A stretch of 64,000 nucleotides of DNA from Rhizophagus irregularis (taxonomy: Eukaryota > Glomeromycota > Glomeromycetes > Glomerales > Glomeraceae): the NCBI RefSeq assembly GCF_026210795.1, contig NC_089446.1, positions 2,075,001 to 2,139,000 of the forward strand, written 5' to 3'. Below the pieces are notes generated by a model, which saw only the letters and a list, made by a program, of their open reading frames with translations, had not been told where the DNA came from and made no database searches. Shown piece after piece: positions 35,318 to 46,824 of the stretch. The number at the start of each line of letters is the position of its first letter. The first letter of the stretch is position 1. A program made the position numbers and the translations under genes.

Positions 35318-36781
35318 TTATTGTTGTACGAATGGAACATCCTCGTCTAGTAAATTTTCTTTGATTATTCCTTCTTCATAATATTTTTCAACAATCCTTT
35401 TGTATTCCTTATCTATGTCACCAATAAATTTCATAGTAAATGCGAGTGGTTTCTTATTTCTCCAATTTTTAAAAAATATTTCCAACCCTTCAATTGAAAA
35501 TTTCCAATTTTCATTAAAAGAAAATTCATATAAAGTTTTTGGTGAATAATTTGTTAAAATTTCTAATAATTTATCACAATTATTTTTTTCTTTGTTATCT
35601 GTTGAAAGATTTATCATTTTTAATTGTGTACAATTTAAGAGAATTTCTTTTATTCCATCTAAATTCTCAAGTTCAGCATTAATAGTTAAGTTTTCTATCT
35701 TTGGACACTTTTCAGCGATCGCTTTAATTAATTTATTGGTATATTCTCGATTTTGATCAAATGTATGAAGTATATTAATTTCTAAAATATTTCCAATAGA
35801 TTTTTCGATTAACGCATGATATTCACAAGATGCTAAAATTGCGGTTTTAAGGTATTGAAGATTTGGAAAAGAAGATATTAACAAATGTTTCTTCCATTCA
35901 CACATTTCTATACTTTCGGTTTTATATGTTTGTTCGTTAAGTTCTAAATATTCTAATTTAATTAATGATGGAAGAAATTTGGGCGAGAGTAATATAATAT
36001 TTGGTCCTATGCTAAGTTTTTTTAGTGTAGCAGCTTTTCTTTCGATTACTTCACTTAATTGTAAACATTGTATTTTAACACCTTTAAAATATAAACTTAA
36101 AGATCGTAAATACTTTTGAGTATCAATAAACCAAATTAATCCTTCTGGAATGATATTACAACAACCAGATATGGATAATTCTTCAATATTTTGACAAATT
36201 TGTGTCATTGTAAATAATTCTTTCGGATTAATCATTTGTAGATCGATTATTAAGGAACAAAGTTGAGAAAAACATGATGATGCTCCTTGAAATTGAGATA
36301 AAGGTTGTGTTGTTTGCCAATTAAAATGTTTGATGTCCTTACAATTATTTATAAATAATTTATAAATTTCTTGTTCCAATAGATTTTTTTTATTTTTTTC
36401 TTTATATTTATCAAACCCAACTTCTTTTTTAATTAAGTTATTTATCATATTATTAATGAAATTTGGTGGAACTTGTGATGAAAAGCTAATGTAGTTGAAT
36501 AATGATTGGTTTGAAAATTCTTGTATAGGTGATACAATATCTTCATCTAATAAAAGTTTTTTTGAAGATGTTGGTAATAAAGAAGTTATTAAATTATAAA
36601 GTCTATGATGAGAAAGTGAATCCTCGTCACCAATATCAAATTCAAAAGGATCTTTCCATAATATTGGCATAGCTATACGACACCAGAATCTATTTACCAA
36701 AATACATGAATATAGAGATGATGGTTCCTCTATCAATTCATTGAAAATAATTATGAGACAATCTTCGATTAGTTGTGACAT
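35318..36781 (-). CDS. F-box / LRR-like protein
   Basis: 487 residues, intronless, ATG start. The F-box covers residues 1-46 (LIEDCLIIIFNEL, SLYSCILVNRFWCRIAMPIL). A block of Asn/Lys-rich helices (FINNMINNLIKKE) follows, then about eight degenerate leucine-rich repeats up to NWKFSIEGLEIFFKNW, and a C-terminal helix KRIVEKYYEEGIIKEN. The expected role is the substrate-recognition subunit of an SCF E3 ligase; the substrate is unknown. It lies head-to-tail with the gene at 33.6 kb, 287 bp upstream of it, a clear tandem duplication. It keeps the full-length tail that the neighbour has lost. Confidence 0.85.
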   Translation of the reverse strand: MSQLIEDCLIIIFNELIEEPSSLYSCILVNRFWCRIAMPILWKDPFEFDIGDEDSLSHHRLYNLITSLLPTSSKKLLLDEDIVSPIQEFSNQSLFNYISFSSQVPPNFINNMINNLIKKEVGFDKYKEKNKKNLLEQEIYKLFINNCKDIKHFNWQTTQPLSQFQGASSCFSQLCSLIIDLQMINPKELFTMTQICQNIEELSISGCCNIIPEGLIWFIDTQKYLRSLSLYFKGVKIQCLQLSEVIERKAATLKKLSIGPNIILLSPKFLPSLIKLEYLELNEQTYKTESIEMCEWKKHLLISSFPNLQYLKTAILASCEYHALIEKSIGNILEINILHTFDQNREYTNKLIKAIAEKCPKIENLTINAELENLDGIKEILLNCTQLKMINLSTDNKEKNNCDKLLEILTNYSPKTLYEFSFNENWKFSIEGLEIFFKNWRNKKPLAFTMKFIGDIDKEYKRIVEKYYEEGIIKENLLDEDVPFVQQ

Positions 36782-37929
36782 TATTTTGATATTTTGTCTA
36801 ACTGTGTGTAATAATTGTAATAATTTAATAATTGATACGCAAACTCAGGATTATGGGTTTTATGTAGTTTAGCCCTGTACTGCGGTGAATGATCAAAATA
36901 TGTGGTTATTGTTGTAATTATTGTTATTGTTGACGATCAACTGACATTATATTTCATATGTAAAAATTATTTAATTAATGACAATTAAGGACATAAAAAC
37001 AAAGCATTTTTAAATAGGAAACAATAGTTCATAAGTTATTACTGTAATTGTTTATTTCTTTCACTTTTATTACGTTATTATTTATTATTTATTTATTATA
37101 TTTTGATTCTTTATACGTTGTTTTGATTGTTTATTAGTAGTAAAGCCTTGGCGTATAACTTTAGAATTTTAATAAACATATTTATTTTATAAATAAAATG
37201 ATATAACATACGGATATAATACTAAATTCTCTCTTTTTTTTTTAATTCTTCGTAGCTTTGGTCAATATCTTTACTCGTATTTAATTATCCAAGATGATGA
37301 TGCTGGGCGAAATCGAAATATTTAGTCATTTTGACGAAACCGAAATATTTAGTAATGCAGGGGCCGTAAAATTATTTTTTTAAAAGACGAAATTGCCGAA
37401 ATTCAATATTCCATAAAATTTCCATGGATTTTTAATTATAATTATAATAATTACATAAATATAAATAATATTTTTTACCTGTATAAATTTTGGCAAGGGT
37501 GCATAAAATTTAAATTTATTATAAAAATTTACAATTTTACGCATTATATAAATTTACCTGAATGCACATATTTTTTTTTTTACGCATCCCTAATAATAAT
37601 AAAATTACTTATAAAAATGAAACTTTAAATAATACGTCTACAATATCCCTGTAAAAAAAGTTGTTCCGTTTTTTATTTTCCATCTTTTTTTCGTAAATTG
37701 CTCATATTTCCGGAATTAATATCCTTATATCATGAAATTTATCGAATTATTTACCTTTTCCGTGAATAGATCCGTGAAAGGCTCATTTTTGCGGAGTTTT
37801 TACAGAAATAACGGATAAAATTTTTTATGGGGTATTCTATAATAAAACAATGATAAGTTAGCAATTTTTCGTCATAAATATCAATTAACAATCCTATATA
37901 AATAAAAGTGAAAAGTAAAAACTCATATT
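36782..37929. other. intergenic with recurring GACGAAATT-type words
   Basis: No gene. Words such as GAAACCGAAATATTTAG and GACGAAATTGCCGAAATT recur near 37310-37410, and related ones near 39520-39670, bracketing the satellite and transposase relic. They could be degenerate ends of one large element, but I could not fix termini or a target duplication. Confidence 0.4.
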
Positions 37930-39060
37930 TTTCCTGAATCCGTTAATATTATAAGCCAATGTCTAAACTTAAGCCAACTCCTAGACCCGAAGCTAATATA
38001 TAACCCTAAGTCAATGCAAAATCCTACATAATTAAAAAAGAAAAATAAGATTAGTATTTTTTTTCCCTAAACTGTCCCCAACCCTAAGTTAATGAAGCCA
38101 ACTCCTCAGGGAGTAAAATTCAAACTCAAAATTATGTGCGGTACTAGCACATTATTTACCATAATAAAGTGAGCTGATGACTATATCCGCACATTTAGCC
38201 ACAAAATTTATGATTTATGTGCGCACATGCACATCCAAATAAAAATTGAGGGCAGATTTGAACACATATATAAAATTATATTGTGCGCAAATTAATTACC
38301 ATGCTCGAAGCGAGCATTCCGCACATCAATTTTAGACACTGCAACTCCTAACCATAAACAAAATTATATTGTGCGCAAATTAATTACCATGCTCGAAGCG
38401 AGCATTCCGCACATCAATTTTAGACACTGCAACTCCTAACCATAAACAAAATTATATTGTGCGCAAATTAATTACCATGCTCGAAGCGAGCATTCCGCAC
38501 ATCAATTTTAGACACTGCAACTCCTAACCATAAACAAAATTATATTGTGCGCAAATTAATTACCATGCTCGAAGCGAGCATTCCGCACATCAATTTTAGA
38601 CACTGCAACTCCTAACCATAAACAAAATTATATTGTGCGCAAATTAATTACCATGCTCGAAGCGAGCATTCCGCACATCAATTTTAGACACTGCAACTCC
38701 TAACCATAAACAAAATTATATTGTGCGCAAATTAATTACCATGCTCGAAGCGAGCATTCCGCACATCAATTTTAGACACTGCAACTCCTAACCATAAACA
38801 AAATTATATTGTGCGCAAATTAATTACCATGCTCGAAGCGAGCATTCCGCACATCAATTTTAGACACTGCAACTCCTAACCATAAACAAAATTATATTGT
38901 GCGCAAATTAATTACCATGCTCGAAGCGAGCATTCCGCACATCAATTTTAGACAATGCAACTCTTAACCCTAAACCAACTCCCTAATCTAACTCTAAGCA
39001 ACGCCTAACCCTAAGCCAACGCCTAACCCTAAGTCAACGCTAACCAACTCATAATAACTA
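37930..39060. repeat. 88-bp minisatellite, eight copies, in telomere-like CCCTAA words
   Basis: The word TTGTGCGCAAATTAATTACC recurs at 38281, 38369, 38457, 38545, 38633, 38721, 38809 and 38897, exactly 88 bp apart. Units 2-7 look identical; the last differs in a few bases. Each unit holds a 7-bp stem hairpin, ATGCTCG-AAG-CGAGCAT. On both sides (about 37950-38110 and 38955-39055) are degenerate runs of CCTAACCCTAAGCCAACG, which contain the fungal telomere word but are too irregular to be telomere. Confidence 0.92.
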
Positions 39061-39080
39061 CCAATTAGAATTTTTGTTTG

Positions 39081-39486
39081 TCATTCTTTTTTTCTTTTGA
39101 CAGGATTTGATGAACAAGTAGTATGATTATGTCTTTTATTACTACAATAACTACACTTATTTTGATTCCGCCCATTAGTGATTTTATTAGAGTCATTTGA
39201 AATTTCTAAAGGTCTTTTAAATCTGGTATTACCTGGCGGTCTTCCCTTTGGATGTCTTATCACGAGATTTCTAACATTTTCCTGATCAAATTTTGATAGG
39301 TTATTCATATTCTTAGGCTGGTCTAATTCTTAAGCCAACTTCTAATGTTAAATTTGTATTTGTTTCCGCAGTATTAATAAAGCAGACTTCATTATCACTT
39401 AAGTCGCTGTCATTTAAGAAATTCTTCAGTAAAAGATCACTATTAGAGCTATCACTGGACATAGATTCAATATCACTCATTGACAT
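39081..39486 (-). pseudogene. MULE/FAR1-type transposase, internally deleted
   Basis: An acidic N-terminal segment starts at ATG 39486 (SDIESMSSDSSNSDLLLKNF, ending LTLEVGLRI). A different frame then carries the C-terminal tail at 39081-39308: a GRP-type AT-hook (HPKGRPPGNTRFKRPLE) and a perfect CCHC zinc knuckle (CSYCSNKRHNHTTC). In intact MULE/FAR1 transposases these two parts flank a long FAR1-plus-catalytic core; here only a few bases separate them. The core with the DDE triad is missing, so it cannot transpose by itself. The adjoining minisatellite is probably part of the same non-autonomous element. The 75-codon C-terminal frame could still be transcribed. Confidence 0.65.
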
Positions 39487-41490
39487 TGTTAAAGCCGTAA
39501 ATAAAGTTGCTTGCCAAAAATAAAAAGATCATTGCCGAAATGGTAAAGATAATTTTGACATTTTGACATTTTGACATGACGAAATTATTCTATTATTAAA
39601 ATTGACCAAAATGCAAATGACGAAATAGAAAAATAATTTCGACAATTTCGACATGACGAAATTCACGAATTTGCAGCTTTAGCCGTAAATAATAAATGAG
39701 AGAAAAGAAAAATAAGGAGAGCGTGAGAAAGAAAAATGGAGCTTATAAAAGCTTATTAAAACGTGATCGTAGGTAAAAAGTTTTGGATAAATCACGTGAT
39801 GATCACAAATATCTGACAAATAAATTTTATGCTGGGGGTGCATAAAATGCACGCACAAAATTTAAATTCCCCTTTTTTATATAACTAAAATTAAATTAAA
39901 AAATTATTACTATATGATGAAACCGAAATTTTTGGCAAAAAGAATTTAGGCAAACATCACAGATCCAAGACCTTGGTTGTTTTAAAACCGAAATTACCAG
40001 GATCATAATATAATGGTAGAGTCCGAGTTTGCGGATAATCATGTAGGTATTTCCGTTTTTATTAACTCAACCGAGTTGTTAACTTGTATTACCGCCATTA
40101 TGCAATTCCGCCGTTATCTTATTATGACATGTTTTACATTTAGTTGATAAAAAGGTTATTTAAAAAATATTTTATATTTAATAAAAGAATGAACGAATAT
40201 TTATCATACAGTATATTTCGGAATTCTAGATAAGTTACTTTCTACATTTTTTACTTGAGAATCAACATTAGTTGGAGCGAAATCGACCAAACAAATTGGA
40301 TTTACTTTTAGTTAATAAGAATATTTCCATATCCGTTATTGTTTTATATTTGTTTCTTATGATTGGCGTGATTTTAAACATAAAATTTTATCCAATATTA
40401 AAAATAATAATTATGATAAAAAATACGGTTATTCACTCGACGACCGACAGGAAGTTTGTTCGACACTTTTGACCAGCATGTAGGCTAAAAGTGTCAGGTA
40501 AATCTGAGGGGAGGGAATCAATTTTCCTAAGCAGAGTTTTCCTTGAATATTAAGATTTATCCTATCCTATTTATCCGGATTTATATCCTGTTATTTTGAA
40601 CGAATCTAAAACTCGTGAAATGGGTAATAAATCGGATTATCCTAATATTTTCATAATCAGCTCGGTTCTTGGATAATTATTCGGATCACCGATACCTTAT
40701 TTTTGACAGGATATCCGGAACTTAAATTTCCAAATGGATTATCCTTAATCCGGTGAAAAGCTCTATTCCTGTGGAAAATAATTTGTGAAATTTAAATATA
40801 TACAAAGGAATATGTTTCATTTTAATAAAGAAAAGGAACATGTTACATTATAATAATAATGTAAGATGATTATACGTGAACGTGCCACTCGCTCATCATA
40901 GAGCAAATTCGTTTCTTTGATTATTCCTATTATTCCTTCATTTTAAAGAATTGTCCAGAGTGTGAAAATTTTGTGGTCACGGTGTCTATATCCACTCACG
41001 TGATCTTCGGCCAATAAATTCTCAAGTTTGTTCCGGTTCACAAGTCACAACTGGTTCCGTTCCCTAGTATTATGCTAAAAAATGATGATTGTGAATAGAA
41101 GAAAATTTTTAAATTGTTATTATGAAAAGTCTGTATGACGTTCCTGCAGATCTCTAAATTTCGCGGACCATCCGATGAAATAGATGATATGGGCGATAAA
41201 ATAAACGATGAGCACTTTTTCTAGTATAAAACGGGTTGTGTTACCTAATTATTGCATAATTATGAAATAATTTTACGTCACGAGTCAAAATATATTACTT
41301 TGTTATATGTGTTACAGTATAATAACTGCATAAGCCACTTTCATTATCTATGCAATCTACAACACACTCACGTGACTTTTTTCTTGCTTTGTAAACTTCT
41401 TTAGATTTGATTGTTAAAGCAATCTGCTTTTTACTAACTACGAAAATTTCAAAGCGAGTATATAATATTTCATAGTTTGGAAGGTCTATC
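39487..41490. other. intergenic, no supported gene
   Basis: Contains repeated TTATCCGGAT-like words at about 40560-40745. The frame at 40272-40472 starts with a non-ATG codon and has no features. Confidence 0.45.
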
Positions 41491-41499
41491 TACCATAAT

Positions 41500-42115
41500 T
41501 TCGATCTTGTTAATTTTTTTTCATCTAGTTAGGTTCAAACTCAACCATCTGTCAATTCTGTCAATACTTCTTTAAAAGTTCCTCTTTCTCAGCAACTTTC
41601 TATCGACATTAATTTTCGATTCAGTAAATTTTTGTCGATTTTGCTTCAAACTGATTATTATTAAGTAATACTTTCAGTTCAACCACAATATTCTCTTCCA
41701 TAATAATATACAGTGATATTAAACTATTTGTTGTATCAATAGCAGTCCAAACTCCGAAGAAACCGGAATCACTTGTCGTAGTAAGTTTAAGCTGTGTTGG
41801 TAAAATTAAATGCCCGAAGGACCAGTGTTAGAGCTACAGAAAGTCCTTCTACAGTTGCGGAGCAACTTTCTAAGAAAGTGTTTATTTACCCAAGTATCAA
41901 CACTGAGTAGAAGTATGAAATTTAGAACGTCCCGAGATTTTCAAAGAGCATCCATAGAAACCAGAGTTTGAAGAATTTCCAAATTCATCAATAACAAATA
42001 AACATCACATACTATGTTGGGAACTGAACTAGAAATTTTAATCAAGAACTTGGAACCAAACACAAGAACAATTAGATTTGAAATGCTAACTAAAGGTTAG
42101 AATTTGAGTTAAAAA
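41500..42115 (+). pseudogene. decayed coding remnant of unknown family
   Basis: Coding-like stretches occur in shifting frames. One reads LKVPLSQQLSIDINFRFSKF near 41570-41632. Another holds QTPKKPESLVVVSLSCVGKI near 41735-41810. A third has RATESPSTVAEQLSKKVFIY near 41828-41890. The last, at about 42020-42100, reads LEILIKNLEPNTRTIRFEML. Stops separate them. Composition is more balanced than the flanks. I do not recognise the family. Confidence 0.35.
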
Positions 42116-42594
42116 TTAGTTATATATATATATTTATTTCTTATTAATTAATACGTTAATTTCATTTTTTTTTTGAGCATTAGTATTTATCCTCTTAAAG
42201 AAGTACCAGTGTAAGTGGTGGATAAAGGATTAACATTAAAAAATCACGACCTCTACAATTCGAGTTCAACATTTTTTTGCTATGTTATTAGTAATAGCGC
42301 GCAATCTTAAAATATTTTTGAACGGTGCTTCTGATTGAGCGATCTAGGGAGTGTTTGTAATTTTATACTTTATATTTTTTTTAATGTCTTCTTCTTAGGA
42401 GACTATTTAGCTTTATTTTAGTTTAGGTTTTCGTTTGTTTTCTTTTACCGTAAACGCAAATAAATTATAAATAAAAATAATGGCTGCTATACCCATGTTT
42501 GCCCTAAAACTTTTTTTTTACATACTATTCCTTTCTATGCTATACGTTATGCTTTTGTAAATTTCTTTGTACTATATATCAATGAAATTAATTA

Positions 42595-42880
42595 AGTTTG
42601 GAACATCCTTCATTGCAATAACATAATCAATAATATTGTAAATTTGTGTCATTCAATAAATAAGGAATGAAAGCTGATAAAACTTAATACTCCCCGATAT
42701 TGAGATAAATGCTGTTCCGCTTTCCAATGAAAATCTCCGATGACATTCTTATAATTATTCAGTTAATAAAGTCTTTGATCAAACATCATCTTATTGACAT
42801 TATGCGGATTGAAATTTGTGAGGAAAGGTTCGTGTCCTGTAAAACTAAAATATAACTATAGATAAAATACGTTGAAAAGT
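42595..42880 (-). pseudogene. F-box gene fragment, decayed
   Basis: The plus strand at 42700-42780 (GATATTGAGATAAATGCTGT, then TTTCCAATGAAAATCTCCGA) lines up with 36290-36360 inside the intact F-box gene (its WQTTQPLSQF / CKDIKHFNW region). The preceding 42640-42660 matches the AQICQNIEEL region (AAATTTGTGTCATT). Many indels destroy the frame. It covers only the middle of the gene. Confidence 0.55.
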
Positions 42881-42929
42881 AATTGAAGGAGTCGCCTGCA
42901 TTCTATAACTTTGTACAAAATGTAGGGTG

Positions 42930-43158
42930 TCTCAAGCCATTGGCAACATATATGTGTTGAGAATATTGAAAGAACAATATTGGAATCCAAAATCTATTCT
43001 CTAAAATATTCATCAATGAACTCACTATTAGAGAGAAATGGTCAAAATTTTTTATTCATTGCATCGTAATTAATAATGAACCCTTCTATAATCTAAGATT
43101 AAGTTTAAATGAAAGCCTTTACATAAATATATTCGGGGCTGATAATTTCAATCTATAA
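42930..43158 (+). pseudogene. short coding-like remnant
   Basis: One frame reads VENIERTILESKIYSLKYSS before a stop near 43070. An overlapping second frame reads NEPFYNLRLSLNESLYINIF up to TAA at 43158. The composition is protein-like, but the family is not recognised and no start is visible. Confidence 0.25.
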
Positions 43159-44309
43159 TTTAAATTCTTTTATTAAAATTTTAGACATTGTTTATAATAA
43201 AAATGATTGTAATGTGCCTTCCTTTTATAATATTAAAGAATTGAAAAGAAGAAATATTTAATATTTTTTTTCATTCTTCCCTTCCTACAATAAAATGAAT
43301 GACGAAGATAACAAAAATACGAAATAATTTCGGCTGGAATTATCCAAAAAAGGAAGGATATTGATTTCTACATCGTGTCTTTTATGCAGAGCTCGGGAGA
43401 GCATAATATGAATATTATCTCAAAGTCTCTATTACACATGTATTCTAACTAGAAACAATAATTTCTATAAAACTTAATCAATTACTAAATTCGATATCGG
43501 CTGGAGACATTTTCGATATTCCGTTGAACTTTTAAATATGTTATGCACAGCAAGTTGAAAATTACCAACCAATGGAGTATGAACATTATCGTCATTGTAA
43601 ACCATAAATTCATGATGACCAATTACAATACTAGATCTGATGAAAACATAATACCACCTTATCAGGTTTGTGATTATCTTTATTAACCGATGTTGATCAT
43701 ATGATTATATTGATAAACTGGTTTTTTTTCCAGTTTCTCTTAATTTTAATGCATAAATGACAAAGTTCCACTGTTTAATTTTACCCTTTTTAGATAAAAA
43801 AAAAGTTCGGTACATCCGTTCAGCCCAAGAAACCAAAAAAAAGAGGTCATCTTAATAAAAATCGCATGAATCATATGCCCTGAATGCATTTCGGAATCGT
43901 TGGCGTGTTCAAATGCGATAAAGTTTTTTTTTTTTTTTTAGAGAATTTTTTTACACGGCGCTTTTCATTCATATTAATGAATGGCAGCTAATTCATTCAT
44001 GTCAATGTTAATGAATGGCAGCTAATTAATTCATATTAATGAATAGCAGCTAATTTTTCTTTATTTTTTTTTTAAAAGAAAAAAAGAGAAAAAAAAATAA
44101 GGATATTGACAATAAAGAAACCAAAACCATTAATAACCACAGTTTGTACGTGTTATCGATTCTATAAATTCTCTTGGTTTACATTAAAATCTATTCGAGA
44201 AAAAAAAAAAATTTTAAAATTATGTCTAAAATTATTTAATTATCTTCCTTAATTTAAGATTTAATATAAGTTTTTTTTAATGACTAAAAAACAAATATGA
44301 CATTTATAA
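43159..44309. other. intergenic with a short minisatellite
   Basis: No gene. Three copies of a 28-34-bp unit lie at 43967-44054; see the separate entry. A T10/A4 tract follows. Confidence 0.5.
43967..44054. repeat. three-copy ~30-bp minisatellite
   Basis: Units resembling ATTCATATTAATGAATGGCAGCTAATT start at 43967, 43995 and 44029. Each includes the palindrome ATTCATATTAATGAAT. Confidence 0.7.
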
Positions 44310-44500
44310 TTCCCAATTATAGCCTGATGAAAGTATTACCGGTAAATTACTTCGAATAATATCGACTTCGAATAATATCGATATGAATACAATCGACGAT
44401 TTTGTTGTATACTACTTATGATAGTAAAACCTTATTTCATTGGATTGATTTATTATTTCGTACTTTTTATTACATAACTTTCGAAAATTTTATGTAGTTA
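44310..44500 (+). pseudogene. strongly decayed HMG-box gene (relic 3)
   Basis: Recognised only through shared flanks with the other relics: TTCCCAATTAT at the 5' side, an AATCGACGA word, and CTTATTTCATTGGATTGATT at the 3' side. The YVNRR core is lost. It is probably a copy of the same ancestral gene as relics 1 and 2. Confidence 0.45.
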
Positions 44501-45365
44501 AAATTCGTTCGCTTTGAAAATATAGTGTATATATCATTTTTTACCCCTTTTTTTTATAAGAGTGATAAATAACAACATACTTAAAAAATCGCTACTTTTT
44601 TTTTTATATTATCATTGAAATATTCATAATGAAAGTATAGCAAAGATAATATCAAGAATTTAAGTTTATGCGATGTAACAAAGGTTTTTAATTTTACAAA
44701 CTTTTGCATACAATTTTTATTTTATTTTGTAAATCAAAAGTCATGTGAAATTACGTGCATTATCCAATCGAATTATCGTACGTATTTTTTTTTTTATTCC
44801 AAAACCCTCGCTTCATAAATCTCACTTTCGCAAACCTTAACTGTTAACTGCTACATACAATATTATAAAAATAGAATAATTCGTCAAACGTTACAATTAG
44901 TCGAGAAATTAATATGTAACAATTATATTTTATTAAGTTTTTATGAGATTTTTTTTTTTTTATGAATAAATTTCCTCTTTAAATAATGTTTTAAGTTTAT
45001 TACATATAAAACATCTCCAATTTATAATGAATTCAAATTCCGTGTAGTGCTTCCGATTTTATCCGGATCACGGGGTTTCAAATTGGTTTGGGAACACGTG
45101 ATCCGAGATTTCACATTTTCACATTAGATGGTTTGACCAGAATTATGATTTCTAACTGATTAACCGTCTAAAATCGGTTAATTAATCGATTAACGTTAAT
45201 AATTAATTACAGATTGAATAAAATTACATTGTCCGATAACAACTAATCTTGTGAATCTGTTACGTTTACGAAAACACATCATTGTAATACTTTTTAATTA
45301 ATATCTATTTTAATTACTTATGATTTAAATTTAATATTAATAGTTTATTAATGTTCTTATGACCT
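44501..45365. other. intergenic, no supported gene
   Basis: AT-rich with homopolymer runs; no repeats or frames worth calling. Confidence 0.5.
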
Positions 45366-45888
45366 TTTTCAACAGCAGTTGCAACTAGTGTACCTAATAT
45401 CCGGTTCGACCGTCCGATTTACCGATAACAAAGAAAAATCTTATATTCAGGAAACCCTCTATACCCCGCAGGAAGGCGATAAAGGGTATAGCGAAATTAA
45501 GATAACCGTCCACGTTCAAGTGAACTACAAGTCAAACCAATGGAGTCGTTACTATTGAATTCATCGGTTTGACTACTCCATCAATCGAACTTGACTAATT
45601 ACAGCAGCAACAGAAACGATATTATTAACAATAAAAGCTACAAGAGAATTGCAGGTTGAAATAACAATATGAACAACATCAACAGAAACTTGAAGACATC
45701 ATAGAGTAACTATTAAAGATATACTATAGTAGCAATGATTTTTCATATCAGACATACAAAGAGATTAACAATATCAAGACCGTCGGTGATGTGTATCATC
45801 GTTACAGACTGGTTCATCGTTGAGTGGCTGAAATTGCTGCTAGAATTATAGAGTTTAAAAAGGATAGTGTTATTAGCATTTAAAATAT
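45366..45888 (+). pseudogene. GC-richer coding remnant of unknown protein
   Basis: Opens after an acceptor-like TTTTTCAACAG with a frame of about 60 codons (SGSTVRFTDNKEKSYIQETL, then YTPQEGDKGYSEIKITVHVQ) ending in TGA near 45558. About 100 bp later a frame with two internal stops reads YEQHQQKLEDIIE, YSSNDFSYQTYKEINNIKTV, then VAEIAARIIEFKKDSVISI. It uses CCG, GCG and CGT codons, unlike the neighbouring genes. Clearly once coding, but I do not recognise the family. Its base use suggests a different origin or an old transposon gene. Confidence 0.5.
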
Positions 45889-46683
45889 CTCTAAATAATT
45901 TTAAAATGATAGTAACACTAATAACTTTAGAAATATGTATGATGTCATATTTCCAACAAATTTAACATTACATGATTACTTACTTCATATGAGCGATTTG
46001 TGCCAGATGATAAATGACGTGCACTGACGCGTTGATTATGAACAATGAAAGTAAAAATTCAGATATTGTGTAAAGTAAATAAATATAAACTAAATTTTTT
46101 CAGTCTTTAGGTATTCTAAAAAATCAATAGTTGAATTCGAAATTTGAAAAATCATCTTGAAGATTTGTAAGTAAAGCAATTTATGAAATTTAATCCATTC
46201 TTGTTTCGTTATAATTACATGATATTACTTTAATAATGATATTGCTTTAGTAAAGTATTTGGAACGTTTGTCCTAAAGTCTTTGTCAAAATTTTATCCAT
46301 TACACAATTTACGTCTAGAATTTAGAGTTACAAGACATTTGGTGTGTAACGAAAATTTTGTCAGCTGATCAAATGGTTTTCTAAAGATTGATAATCATTT
46401 TTTTTTTCACTTGGCTCAATAACTATTTTTTCTTTGCAAAAAATAAAATTAAAAAATATGTTGACGTAATATTATTATATCTTTATGATAATTACTTTTT
46501 CCTTTTTATAATTTAACAATTACGGTAAGGCTTTTATATTTCTAATTGTTTTTATTTACTTTAATGTTAACGTTATACCTTTACACAAGGCTCTTGCAAG
46601 AATCCTTTTTATAAGAGAGCTTTAGTCCTAAGTTAAACTAGAATCAGTAGCAGTAAAATTATCGCTCATTTAGAGAAAGTACA
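45889..46683. other. intergenic, no supported gene
   Basis: AT-rich; nothing distinct seen. Confidence 0.45.
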
Positions 46684-46824
46684 ATGAAACCAACTCAAGG
46701 AACCTTATATATCAACGATTTAGATCTAGAATTTTCAAGAGTTCCTGACATTCATGGATTGGATACTCATGGGTGGGTATATTATGGTATTTATGAGAGG
46801 AGTACTAGGGGGAATAGGCCTTAG
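46684..46824 (+). CDS. possible 46-residue small protein or gene remnant
   Basis: ATG frame beginning MKPTQGTLYINDLDLEFSRV and ending WVYYGIYERSTRGNRP before TAG. The composition is diverse and protein-like, with Trp, Gly, Pro and His, and unlike translated AT-rich noise. No family is recognised and the neighbours give no context. It could equally be the first exon or a fragment of a lost gene. Confidence 0.25.
   Translation: MKPTQGTLYINDLDLEFSRVPDIHGLDTHGWVYYGIYERSTRGNRP

Noticed and set aside
38270-38985. CRISPR-like regular spacing
   Set aside because: Units are identical over the full 88 bp with no variable spacers and the genome is eukaryotic.
37950-39055. True telomere
   Set aside because: CCCTAA words are irregular, interrupted and have genes or relics on both sides.
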